Source: JAXLYE01 sp046351595 | GTDB taxonomy: Bacteria > Myxococcota_A > Polyangia > Palsa-1104 > JAEUJZ01 | Length of the DNA: 64,000 nucleotides | Reading direction: 5' to 3' | Assembly (NCBI GenBank): GCA_046351595.1 | Contig: JAXLYE010000006.1 | Span: 310,001-374,000, forward strand | In this document: positions 16,304 through 24,649 of the stretch, piece after piece | Layout: every line of letters begins with the position of its first letter | How positions within the stretch are numbered: the first letter of the stretch is position 1 | Notes under the pieces: generated by a model | Databases searched by the model: none | Told to the model about the DNA's origin: nothing | The model's input: the letters and a program-made list of their open reading frames with translations, nothing else | Translations under genes and position numbers: made by a program

Positions 16304-17326
16304 CTACTCCGTACCGGGTGTGCGCGGCGCGCCCTCGACCCGCGTGACCACGACCGCGGGCGGCGTCGGCTTCGGCGCGAGCAGCGATCCGAGCTTGGCC
16401 CGCACCCAGGCGTGGAAGCCGACGCGCTGTCCGGCGACGACGTACTGGCTGCTGTCGAACGGCCGCGTGCTCCCGAACTCGGGAATCTGCGCGTTCGTGG
16501 CCTGCACGATCTTCACGTCTGGCTTCCCCTCCGGCTTCCCGTCTGGCTTCCCCTCCGGCTTGCCGTCCTTGCCCTCGGGCCCGGTGTGCTGCGTCACGAT
16601 CGGCCGGAAGTTCTTGAACCCTCCGCCCTGGCTGACGCCGCCGCGCACGTTCTTCTCGGACAAGACGCCGTGGGTGAGGAAGCCGTCCGGGTGCCCGTCG
16701 AAGAACAGGACGTCCCCGTTGGGCCGCAGCTCGTACACGACGACCACGTGGCCGTTCGGATCGTAGTACATGGAGCCCGGCCGGATGGCGCTGCGGCTGA
16801 TCTCGGCCTGATAGAAGTCCGCGCTCTCGACGTTCGGGGCGGTCCGGAAGTAGCCCGAGTGCACGACCCGGCCGATCCCCTGCAGCAGGCTGCGCGGCGT
16901 CGGCGAGTCCAGCCACGAGCACAGCCCGGACGGGCGCGCGTCTTTGTAGTAGCGCACGTCTCGGCCCCGTCCGTGCATGGAACGGGAGTAGGCAAAAGGA
17001 AGATCCTCGTGCAAGGCAAAGTAGGCGCGCAGAATGTAGGGCACGTCCGCGCAGTCCGCGTGGAAGCGGAGCTTGGCGGGCTGCGCGCTGTAAAGAGGAT
17101 TGATTTGAGGATCGTTGAGGCAGGCCGCGAGCGTGCGGCAGCGACGATCCGCAACCGCGCGACCGAGGGTCGCTACGAAGTTACCGAACCGCGACTCGGC
17201 CGCAGCATCCCAGCTGCGCTGCCCCGTCCAGACGGCGGCGGTGGGGGCGTCGAGCTTTGCCACGGCCTGCCCCGTGGGCTCCGGCGCGACCAGGGACAGA
17301 GACAGCAGCGCAGAGATGAGTGACAT
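16304..17326 (-). CDS. Exported protein with Cys-His-Asp layout, paralogue A
   Basis: A 340-residue protein with a short hydrophobic N-terminus (likely signal peptide, about 1-20). It shares with the gene at 17372 the blocks RRCRxLxACLxDP, DC(A/G)D(L/V)PY(I/V)LRxYF with Cys92, ESxDFY, YYDPNGHVxVV with His193, and DGHPDG (210-215). A Cys on a helix, a His in a beta strand and a following Asp is the order of papain-like/NlpC-P60 hydrolases, so a thiol hydrolase acting in the envelope is possible; this is inference, as I recognise no named family. Near the C-terminus, EGKPDGKP repeats (DNA 16521-16566) form a flexible linker. ATG 17326 has AGGAGG seven bases upstream. Confidence 0.78.
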   Translation of the reverse strand: MSLISALLSLSLVAPEPTGQAVAKLDAPTAAVWTGQRSWDAAAESRFGNFVATLGRAVADRRCRTLAACLNDPQINPLYSAQPAKLRFHADCADVPYILRAYFALHEDLPFAYSRSMHGRGRDVRYYKDARPSGLCSWLDSPTPRSLLQGIGRVVHSGYFRTAPNVESADFYQAEISRSAIRPGSMYYDPNGHVVVVYELRPNGDVLFFDGHPDGFLTHGVLSEKNVRGGVSQGGGFKNFRPIVTQHTGPEGKDGKPEGKPDGKPEGKPDVKIVQATNAQIPEFGSTRPFDSSQYVVAGQRVGFHAWVRAKLGSLLAPKPTPPAVVVTRVEGAPRTPGTE

Positions 17327-17371
17327 CGGCTCGCCTCCTGCAAACGTTTTTGCGCATAGGAGAAGTTTTGT
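17327..17371. promoter_or_regulatory. 45-bp divergent spacer shared by the paralogue pair
   Basis: Only 45 bp separate the two start codons, and both Shine-Dalgarno sites (AGGAGG on minus, AGGAGA on plus) lie inside it. The centre has AAACGTTT (17342-17349), a perfect palindrome, then a T-run. There is no room for two ordinary promoters outside the coding sequences, so promoters must overlap or lie inside the opposite gene. Confidence 0.45.
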
Positions 17372-18976
17372 ATGTTTTCTCGAATGTCAAGATCGCCACG
17401 GAGTCTTTTTCGTACCCGACTGGGGGTTTTGGGAGTCCTGTGCGGACTGACCGCTCTCGTCGCCCTGAGCGCGTTCCTGTCGGCGTGGCGCCCGCAGGAA
17501 TTACTGTATTCCGGAGCCGCTCTGCTGGGAGTCCGCGGGGATGTGTCTCCGTGGATCCAGCCGCTCTCTCAGAGCTGGCCCGCGGTCAACCAGTGGAACC
17601 GCGGTCTGGAAGACGAGTACTCCCGCTTCGTCGAGCGCCTGGGTCAGGCCGTGTCGCAGCGGCGCTGCCGGCGCCTGGACGCCTGCCTGCGCGACCCCGA
17701 GAGCAACCTCCTTTTTGATCCCAAAACGGATCCGTCACTTTCTCTGGACGTCGACTGCGGCGATCTGCCGTACGTGCTGCGCGGCTACTTCTCGTTCAAG
17801 CGCAGGCTCCCCTTCGGCTTCGTGTGCGACGTGCGCGGTGAGGGCGATGACGCGCGCTACATGTCCCACGTCACGCCGCACCGCTTCTGCACGTTCCGGC
17901 AGTACAACACCCCGCGCTCCGTGCTGCGCAACATGACCGGAGAGATCCACTCCGGAATGTACCGGATGGCTCCCGAGATCGAGAGCTCGGACTTCTACGC
18001 GCTGGCCGTAAACCGCAAGGCGGTGCGCCCGGGCGCCGTGTACTACGATCCCAACGGGCACGTGCTGGTCGTCGGAGAGGTCCGGGCCGACGGCACGGTC
18101 TTCTTGATGGACGGCCACCCCGACGGCACGCTCAGCTGGAAGCGCTTCGGCCAGGCCTTCGCGCTCGGCGGGCGCAGCCAGGGCGGCGGCTTCAAGGCGT
18201 TCCGGCCGCTGCGGCTGGTGAACGATCAGCTCGTGCGCGCGGCCAACGGCGAGCTTGCGGACTTCGACGGCCAGTCGCAGTGGGACCGCTCGCTGTGGCC
18301 GACGACCAAGGTGAACGGCGGCTACCAGGCGTGGGTGCGCTCGATGCTCGCGAACCCCGGGCAGCGGCCGGATCCGGTGCTCGACTTCCGCGAGCAGATC
18401 CGCGCGCTGTGCAGCGACGTCAGCGACCGCATCGAGGCGGTGGACATCGCGATCGCGGCCGGCCTCCACAAGCGCCCGCACCCCGGCGAGCTGCCGTGGA
18501 ACATCTATGGCACCGTCGGCGACTGGGAGGTGTACTCGACGCCGTCGCGCGACGCCCGGCTCAAGGCCGCCTTCCGCGAGCTGCACGAGAGCGCGGCCAC
18601 GCTGCCGGCGGACAGCCCGCTCCTGCCGCAGCTGCGCGCGGCGTTCCAGGAGGAGTCGCAGCAGCCGGCGTGCCGCTTCAGCTACAAGAACTCGCTGGAT
18701 CAGCCCGTGTCCCTGACGCTGTCCGACGTGATCGAGCGCCTGTTCCGGCTGTCGTTCGACTGCTACCACTGCCCGGAGCTGCGCTGGGGCGCGCCCGAGG
18801 GCAGCGCCGAGCTCGCGAGCTGCCCGGACGATGCCACCAAGCGCTCGTTCTTCGAGAAGGAGCAGCGGCTGCGCAACCGCATCGATCGCGAGTACGGCGC
18901 GCCGACGCCGATCGGCGAGGGCCCGGCCGAGATCCCGGATCTCGACGTGCGCCGCCACCTCGGCCTCGTGCGCTGA
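17372..18976 (+). CDS. Membrane-anchored protein with Cys-His-Asp layout, paralogue B
   Basis: A 534-residue protein with a basic N-terminus and one membrane helix (about 16-38), then a domain (75-275) clearly related to the divergent neighbour: RRCRRLDACLRDP, DCGDLPYVLRGYF with Cys129, HSGMYRMAPEIESSDFY, YYDPNGHVLVV with His230, DGHPDG (247-252) and SQGGGFKAFRPL. Beyond residue 330 it has about 200 extra residues absent from paralogue A, with DCYHCPELRWG and a charged C-terminus. A papain or NlpC-like envelope hydrolase fold is my inference from the Cys-His-Asp order. The start is ATG 17372, with AGGAGA nine bases upstream. Confidence 0.78.
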   Translation: MFSRMSRSPRSLFRTRLGVLGVLCGLTALVALSAFLSAWRPQELLYSGAALLGVRGDVSPWIQPLSQSWPAVNQWNRGLEDEYSRFVERLGQAVSQRRCRRLDACLRDPESNLLFDPKTDPSLSLDVDCGDLPYVLRGYFSFKRRLPFGFVCDVRGEGDDARYMSHVTPHRFCTFRQYNTPRSVLRNMTGEIHSGMYRMAPEIESSDFYALAVNRKAVRPGAVYYDPNGHVLVVGEVRADGTVFLMDGHPDGTLSWKRFGQAFALGGRSQGGGFKAFRPLRLVNDQLVRAANGELADFDGQSQWDRSLWPTTKVNGGYQAWVRSMLANPGQRPDPVLDFREQIRALCSDVSDRIEAVDIAIAAGLHKRPHPGELPWNIYGTVGDWEVYSTPSRDARLKAAFRELHESAATLPADSPLLPQLRAAFQEESQQPACRFSYKNSLDQPVSLTLSDVIERLFRLSFDCYHCPELRWGAPEGSAELASCPDDATKRSFFEKEQRLRNRIDREYGAPTPIGEGPAEIPDLDVRRHLGLVR

Positions 18977-18996
18977 GGCGCGGCCCCGGCCCGGCC

Positions 18997-21267
18997 TCAC
19001 TTGAGCGGGATCGTGACGCGCTCGATCAGGAACGGCCGGATCTCGCGGTCCTGCGGATCCTGCGCAGCCGGCGCGCCCGGCGCCGCATCCGCCGGCAGGA
19101 ACAGCGGCTGCCAGTCCTGCGACTCGGACGGCTGCGGGCTCGCGGCGAGCGCCTGCGCCTCCAGCCTGCGCCACTCCGGGCTCTCGGGCTCCTCGGCGAT
19201 GAAGCGCCAGCTGCGCGGCACCTTGCGGATGCCGATGGCGTAGACGTCGATCTGGTCGCGCGTCACGCGGATGCGAAGGAAGTCCTTGTAGTCCTGGATG
19301 CGCAGCGATGCGAAGGCGTCGTTGCTGTGCAGGTGCAGGCGCGTATTCAGCGCCACCAGCAGGTACGCGCCGAGCAGGCTCAGGGTCAGCAGCGAGTGCA
19401 GCAGGCCCGCGGGCAGCGAGAGCAGCAGCGGCACCAGGAAGGACAGCCGGCGCTGTCCCAGGTAGGGCTCGATGTACGGCGCGGCGACCCGCAGGTACAG
19501 CGCCCAGCCGCCAAAGAGGAACAGGCCCAGGAGCGCGCCGTGCAGCAGTCCGTGCGCCCAGCCGATGAAGCGCGCCTTGCGGCGGCGGCTCCACGACGAG
19601 CGGACGGCGCGCGCGCGCCCGTGCTTGGTCGCTCCGAGTTCGCCGGTGGCGGTGCCGGCCGCGAAGCGCGCGCAGCCGCTGCCGAGGATCAGCGAGTACA
19701 CGAACCAGAGGATTCCGGCCAGCAGCAGGGAGCGCGGCGAGGGACTCTCGAGCAGACCCCTGCCCGGTTCCTGGACGTGCAGGATCGAGTACCCGATGAG
19801 GAGCAGCGGAGCGTAGACCAGGAACCCGAGCGTCAGCGCCAGCGTCACGTTCCAGCGGAAGAACCACAGGTTGCCCCAGGTCAGGCGCTTGGACTCCTCG
19901 ACGCTGGGATAGGCGGCGCAGTGGCGGAACGTCACCGGGTGCAGGCCGCGCGGGTGCTGCTCGATGTCGCGCGTCGTCGAGCCGTCGCGCCGGCGGCGGT
20001 TCGTCTCGTGCGTGGGGTGCAGGAACGCGCCGCCGCCGCCCGCGGTGATGTTGACGACGCGCCGCACCGTGTCCTTGCGCGCATTCCCGTCTGGCATGGT
20101 CTCCAGCTGGCGCAGCGCTTCGTCGGTCGGCACCGGGCCGAGCTGCGCGGCCTCGTCCTCCGTCGGGTGCCGCGGCTCGTCGGACTCGTGGCGGCGGTAG
20201 TGATGCAGGTCCCCGGCCAAGCGCAGCACCACGCGCACGTCCAGCGGCTCGTTCTGCTCGTTCGGCTCGAACGCGACCTGCGCGATCTTGCGCTCGAGGT
20301 AGAACAGTCCGTCGCGCAGGTTGCCGACGTTGGGGCGCGCCTTGACCCAGTCCGGCTCGGCCATGCACAGGATGACGCGGTAGCGCCGGCGGGTGCCGCT
20401 CGCCGCGTCCGTGTCGCGCATCTGCGTGCGCACAAGATTCTGGAAGTACAGGACCTGGCTGTCGTCGAGCTCTCCGCCCAGGCCGATGTCGACGGCGAAG
20501 ATCCAGACGTCGTGGGGCAGCTTGATCGCGAAGTAGCTGACCTGCTGCACGGTGCGCCAGCCGCCGATGGCGCGGCGGTCGCCGAAGACGTTCATGAAGC
20601 CCGCGAGCCCGTCGTACCAGTCGTGGTTTCCGGGGATCGCGTACAGGTGCGGCGCGGCCAGCCGATCCGGCGGGCAGACCGAGTAGGACGCCGCCTCGAA
20701 CGGCTTGATGAAGCGGTTCTCGTACGCCTCGCGGCTGGCGCTGGGATAGACCTGATCGCCGCCGAGGATCAGGAACCGCCCGCGCGGCAGCTCGAGCGGA
20801 GGGAGCGAGGCGCCTTCCCCTGTCTCGCTGGGACGTACGGAGAGGCGGCGCTGCGCGAGCTGGCAGGCGACCCAGTACGACGAGTTGAACCCGTCGCCGG
20901 TGTCGGCGGCATAGTCGAACCAGAGCGCCGCGTCCTCCGAGGCCGCGTCCTCCGGGGCCGCTCCCTCCGGCGCGCCGCCGGGCGACTCCTCGACCTGATA
21001 CTCGAAGTAGCTCCCGTGGTGGCGGAAGCGCGGGAAGGGTCCGGACTCCTGCTGCGCCGGCTCGGCGCGGGTGCGGTGGCTGAGCGCGGCCAGGATGCGG
21101 TAGTCGAAGCGGTCGTGGAAGATCTCGGACACCGAGATGTTGGCGAGCGTGCGCGTCATCGAGATCAGATCGAACCAGCGGGCCATCCTCTCGGAGGAGG
21201 TGTCCAGGAAGCGATCGAGCAGCATGGTGCGGAACTCGCCGGGTCGACCTGCGCGCGACTGAGCCAT
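18997..21267 (-). CDS. Metallophosphoesterase fused to a multi-helix membrane domain
   Basis: A 756-residue protein. The N-terminal half is a calcineurin-like phosphoesterase: DTGDGFN (122-128), LILGGDQVYP (166-175), IPGNHDWYDG (211-220) and AGDLHHYRRH (351-360) supply the metal-binding Asp, Asn and His residues. From about residue 465 there are five or six hydrophobic helices, including FLVYAPLLLIGYSIL and AGILWFVYSLILGSG, then a soluble C-terminus (about 665-756) with YKDFLRIRVTRDQIDVYAIG. The phosphoesterase faces the same side as the C-terminus if helix number is even. Substrate unknown (nucleotide or phospholipid are family options). The start is ATG 21267 with AAGGAGG before it. Confidence 0.85.
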   Translation of the reverse strand: MAQSRAGRPGEFRTMLLDRFLDTSSERMARWFDLISMTRTLANISVSEIFHDRFDYRILAALSHRTRAEPAQQESGPFPRFRHHGSYFEYQVEESPGGAPEGAAPEDAASEDAALWFDYAADTGDGFNSSYWVACQLAQRRLSVRPSETGEGASLPPLELPRGRFLILGGDQVYPSASREAYENRFIKPFEAASYSVCPPDRLAAPHLYAIPGNHDWYDGLAGFMNVFGDRRAIGGWRTVQQVSYFAIKLPHDVWIFAVDIGLGGELDDSQVLYFQNLVRTQMRDTDAASGTRRRYRVILCMAEPDWVKARPNVGNLRDGLFYLERKIAQVAFEPNEQNEPLDVRVVLRLAGDLHHYRRHESDEPRHPTEDEAAQLGPVPTDEALRQLETMPDGNARKDTVRRVVNITAGGGGAFLHPTHETNRRRRDGSTTRDIEQHPRGLHPVTFRHCAAYPSVEESKRLTWGNLWFFRWNVTLALTLGFLVYAPLLLIGYSILHVQEPGRGLLESPSPRSLLLAGILWFVYSLILGSGCARFAAGTATGELGATKHGRARAVRSSWSRRRKARFIGWAHGLLHGALLGLFLFGGWALYLRVAAPYIEPYLGQRRLSFLVPLLLSLPAGLLHSLLTLSLLGAYLLVALNTRLHLHSNDAFASLRIQDYKDFLRIRVTRDQIDVYAIGIRKVPRSWRFIAEEPESPEWRRLEAQALAASPQPSESQDWQPLFLPADAAPGAPAAQDPQDREIRPFLIERVTIPLK

Positions 21268-21506
21268 CGGTGCCCTCCTTGCATCGTACTTAGCGCAAGG
21301 GGAGCGCTCCGGGCCAGGCGTTCCGCAGGGTGCGTCCTCGGCCGCGAGGCGTTCCGCGGAACGAAAGGCGCCCGCGCGCGGCGCGCAGGCGGCGCTTGCA
21401 GTCTGCCGCGTCCTCGGATAAGACGGGCCCGGCCTTCGACCCGCCTTTCGCCTTGTCGCGGCAGGGTCGTATTCATGCCGAGCGACAAGTAGACTGATCC
21501 TTTCTC

Positions 21507-24500
21507 ATGAGCGCAGGCACGGGCAGCGGAACGAGTGCGGGAATGGCGAGCAGCTCGGGCGGCGCGTCCCCGCTCGGCACCGTGCTCGAGGTGCGCTTCC
21601 TGTCGGGGCAGCGCGCCGGCGAGCACCAGATGTTCTTCGACGCGTCCAAGGTCCGCATCGGCCGCAACCCGGTCTCAAACGACGTCGTGCTGCCGGATCC
21701 GGGCGTGTCGCGCCAGCACGCGGAGCTGCGCCGCGAGGGCGCCGGCTACGTGCTCGCGGATCTGGGCAGCACCGCCGGGACGCTGCTCCTACCCGCGGGT
21801 GAGCGGCTCGCGCACCTGCCCATCGCCATGTCGGGCGCCGGCGGCTCGGTCGAGGTGTCGCTCGGCCAGGTCGGCACCGCGCCGCGGCTGCGCATCGGCA
21901 TCGGCGTCGGCGTGCCCTTCGGCCGCTACCTGCTGACCGGGCGCCTGGGCGGCGGCGGCATGGCCGAGGTGTTCCTGGCGCGGCAGACCGGCCTGGGCGG
22001 CCTGTTCCGGCCCGTTGCGCTGAAGCTGATCCAGCCCGAGATGTTCGATCTGGTCGACGCCACCGCGATGTTCCTCGACGAGGCCCGCATCGCCGCGGAG
22101 ATCAGCCACCACAACGTCGTCAAGATCTTCGACGTCGGTGAGCACGAAGGCGTGCTGTTCCTGGCGATGGAGTATTTGCGCGGCGTCACGCTGTCGAACC
22201 TGGCCGCGCAGTTCCACCAGCGCGGCGAGCGCCTGCCGCCGGATCTCGTCGCCGCGCTGCTCAGCCAGGCGTGCGCGGGATTGCACGCCGCGCACCAGCT
22301 GCGCGACGCCAGCGGGCGGCTGCTCAACGTCGTGCACCGCGACGTCTCGCCCTCGAACCTGATGCTCTTGCCCGAGGGGCTGGTCAAGGTCATCGACTTC
22401 GGCGTGGCGCGCGCCGACCAGCGCCTGGTGCGCAAGGAAGAGGGACTGCAGGGCAAGCCCGCGTACATGTCGCCCGAGCAGATCCAGTCGCAGCCGCTCG
22501 ACTGCCGCTCGGACGTGTTCGCGCTGGGCGTGGTGCTGTACGAGCTGTGCGCGGGGCAGCCGCTGTTCTGGCGCGAGGACACGGTGGCGACGTTCTACGC
22601 CGTCGTGCGCGGCGAGGTACCGCCGCTGCGCAGCCTCTGCCCGACGGCCTCGCCGCTGCTGGAGGCGATCGCCGCGAGGGCGCTGGCCAAGCAGCCCACC
22701 GACCGCTTCCAGAGCGCCGCGGATCTCGGCGCCGAGCTCGATCACGTGGTCCTCGAGGCGGGCGGGCGCTTCTCGTCGATCGCGGCGGTGGCGCGCTACC
22801 TGCGCGAGTCCGGGCTGAACCTGGTCGGGGCGCCGCCGGCGCTGCTGACGCAGGTGCCCAAGGCGCTGTACGGCAAGGCCGCGCGCTCGAAGCCGCAGGT
22901 CGGTCCGTCGGAGCCGGCGCCGGCCGAGGCCGCGGCGCGCCCGGCGCAGCTGGCGCCGCTGACGCGCGAGCCGGAGCGCCTGCTGCGCGACGGCGGCCTG
23001 GTGCTCGACGGGCGCTACCGGCTGGTGCGGGCGCTGACCACGGGCGGGCAGCTCGGGCGCGCGCTGCCCAAGCTGTGGTACCAGGCCGAGCTGCTCCGCG
23101 ACGGCGAAGAGGAGACGCGGGCGCGCTCGCTCGGGATCTTCGATGCCCTCGGGCAGGGGACCGCGGCGCAGCGGGTGGCGGTGGCGCTGTGCGGCCGCGG
23201 CGAGCACCTGGGTCCCCTCGGGGCGCCGACGGAGCTCGGCCGGCTGCACGGCCGCCTGCGCGAGTGGGCCGCGAGCCGCCGCGCCGACCGCATCCCGCCG
23301 ACGCTGCTGCCGGTGCTGCACTGCGGCGTGGTGCCACAGCGTCCGGCCGAGGATCCCGACGGCGGCGGCGCGGCCTACGTGGTCATGCCCTACGTGCCGA
23401 CGCGCCTCTCGACGCTCGGGCCGCTGGGGACGGCGGACGCGCTGCGCATCGTGCGCGAGCTCCTGCGCGCGCTCGCCGAGCTCCCGACGGGCCCGAACGG
23501 CAGCCGCCTGGTGCACGGCGCGCTCGACACTGATCGCGTCGCGGTGCTGCCGCCCGTCAGCGAGGAGGCCGGGCCGCGCGTGGTGCTGCTCGACTTCGAC
23601 CTCGAGCTGGCGCTCGGGCTGCCGGCGCTGCCGCCGACGCAGGATCCGGAGGTGCAGCCGCACCTGTCACCCGAGCGCTTCAGCGGACGGCCCGAGCCGA
23701 CGCCGCAGAGCGACCTGTTCGCCGTCGGCGCCATCGCCTATCAGCTGCTCGGGGGCGATCTGTCGGCGGCGGCGCGCACGCTGCAGGGCCGGCGCGAGGC
23801 GCCACCGCTGCGCCCCGATCTCGGGCTGCCGGCGCCGATCGTCGCGCTGGTGTCGGCGCTGATGTCGCTGGACCCGGCGGCGCGCCCGGATCCGGCGCAG
23901 GCGCTGCGCGACTTCGACGCCGCGCTCGCCCCGCCCTCGAGCCAGTCGCCGTCCTCGACGCCGTTCCCGCCGACCGCGCGCCAGCGCCAGCTCGTGCGCG
24001 TCGAGCTGCCGCTCGGCCGGGGCGGCGACGGGCGCGAGCTGCTCGTCGATGCGGTGCACCGCGTGCTGCTGACCGGCCTGTCCCTGCCGCTGTCGCCGCG
24101 GCCGGCCGTGCAGCCGCTGCGCCTGGGCGGCCCGACGGACCTCTTGCCCGCGTCGCTGGCGCTGCTCACGCACGGCGACGCGCTGCAGCTCACGCTCGAC
24201 GGGCCGGGGCGCGGCCGCGACCGACCGGGCCTCTACCTGGACGCCTACGATCCCAATACGCGCTGCGAGCAGATCTCGCTCCTGCCGAACGCCTCGGCCG
24301 CCGGCTTCGACGTCGGGCACCGGCGGACCACGGTGCGGCGGGTGCAGTACAGTAGCGCCGTGGCGGCGGGCGCGCCGGCGCGGCTCGCGGTGCCGGTGCC
24401 GGCGCTGGGCATCGAGGTCTCGGTCGCCGCGCCGCTGCGCCGGCTGGTCGTCCTATACACCGTCGGAGACGCCGGCAGCGCCTACGCGCTCGCCATCGGT

Positions 24501-24509
24501 ATCGGCTGA
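21507..24509 (+). CDS. FHA - Ser/Thr kinase - pseudokinase protein
   Basis: A 1000-residue signalling protein. An FHA domain (about 25-105; RIGRNPVSND, SRQHAEL, GSTAGT) is followed by a Hanks-type kinase (about 145-415) with GGGGMAEVF, Lys173 in VALKL, catalytic Asp279 in VVHRDVSPSN, DFG Asp297 and SPEQ. A second kinase-like unit (about 490-810) keeps the fold landmarks but not the chemistry: HGALDTDRV replaces HRDxxxxN at 670, DFD replaces DFG at 696-698, while LSPERF (Glu723) and SDLFAVGAIAYQLL remain. The last 170 residues are an unrecognised domain. No membrane helix is seen, unlike many bacterial PASTA-type kinases. The start ATG 21507 lacks a good ribosome site; ATG 21543 is an alternative. 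Confidence 0.93.
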   Translation: MSAGTGSGTSAGMASSSGGASPLGTVLEVRFLSGQRAGEHQMFFDASKVRIGRNPVSNDVVLPDPGVSRQHAELRREGAGYVLADLGSTAGTLLLPAGERLAHLPIAMSGAGGSVEVSLGQVGTAPRLRIGIGVGVPFGRYLLTGRLGGGGMAEVFLARQTGLGGLFRPVALKLIQPEMFDLVDATAMFLDEARIAAEISHHNVVKIFDVGEHEGVLFLAMEYLRGVTLSNLAAQFHQRGERLPPDLVAALLSQACAGLHAAHQLRDASGRLLNVVHRDVSPSNLMLLPEGLVKVIDFGVARADQRLVRKEEGLQGKPAYMSPEQIQSQPLDCRSDVFALGVVLYELCAGQPLFWREDTVATFYAVVRGEVPPLRSLCPTASPLLEAIAARALAKQPTDRFQSAADLGAELDHVVLEAGGRFSSIAAVARYLRESGLNLVGAPPALLTQVPKALYGKAARSKPQVGPSEPAPAEAAARPAQLAPLTREPERLLRDGGLVLDGRYRLVRALTTGGQLGRALPKLWYQAELLRDGEEETRARSLGIFDALGQGTAAQRVAVALCGRGEHLGPLGAPTELGRLHGRLREWAASRRADRIPPTLLPVLHCGVVPQRPAEDPDGGGAAYVVMPYVPTRLSTLGPLGTADALRIVRELLRALAELPTGPNGSRLVHGALDTDRVAVLPPVSEEAGPRVVLLDFDLELALGLPALPPTQDPEVQPHLSPERFSGRPEPTPQSDLFAVGAIAYQLLGGDLSAAARTLQGRREAPPLRPDLGLPAPIVALVSALMSLDPAARPDPAQALRDFDAALAPPSSQSPSSTPFPPTARQRQLVRVELPLGRGGDGRELLVDAVHRVLLTGLSLPLSPRPAVQPLRLGGPTDLLPASLALLTHGDALQLTLDGPGRGRDRPGLYLDAYDPNTRCEQISLLPNASAAGFDVGHRRTTVRRVQYSSAVAAGAPARLAVPVPALGIEVSVAAPLRRLVVLYTVGDAGSAYALAIGIG

Positions 24510-24530
24510 GCCGCAGGCGACGCAAGCGAC

Positions 24531-24580
24531 CGAGCGGCCGGGAACCGTCGGCCCCGTCGGCTGCTCGCTCGACTTGTTTT
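24531..24580 (+). terminator. Possible intrinsic terminator after kinase gene
   Basis: CGAGCGGCC (24531-24539) pairs with GGCTGCTCG (24559-24567) with one G-T pair, followed a few bases on by TTGTTTT (24574-24580). It lies 21 bp after the stop. The T-run is interrupted and offset from the stem. Confidence 0.4.
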
Positions 24581-24649
24581 GGGAGCGCGGATCCGGCCGG
24601 GCCACGGACACGGCCGGTTCTCGACGGCGCAGGACGCGCCGGACAGAGC

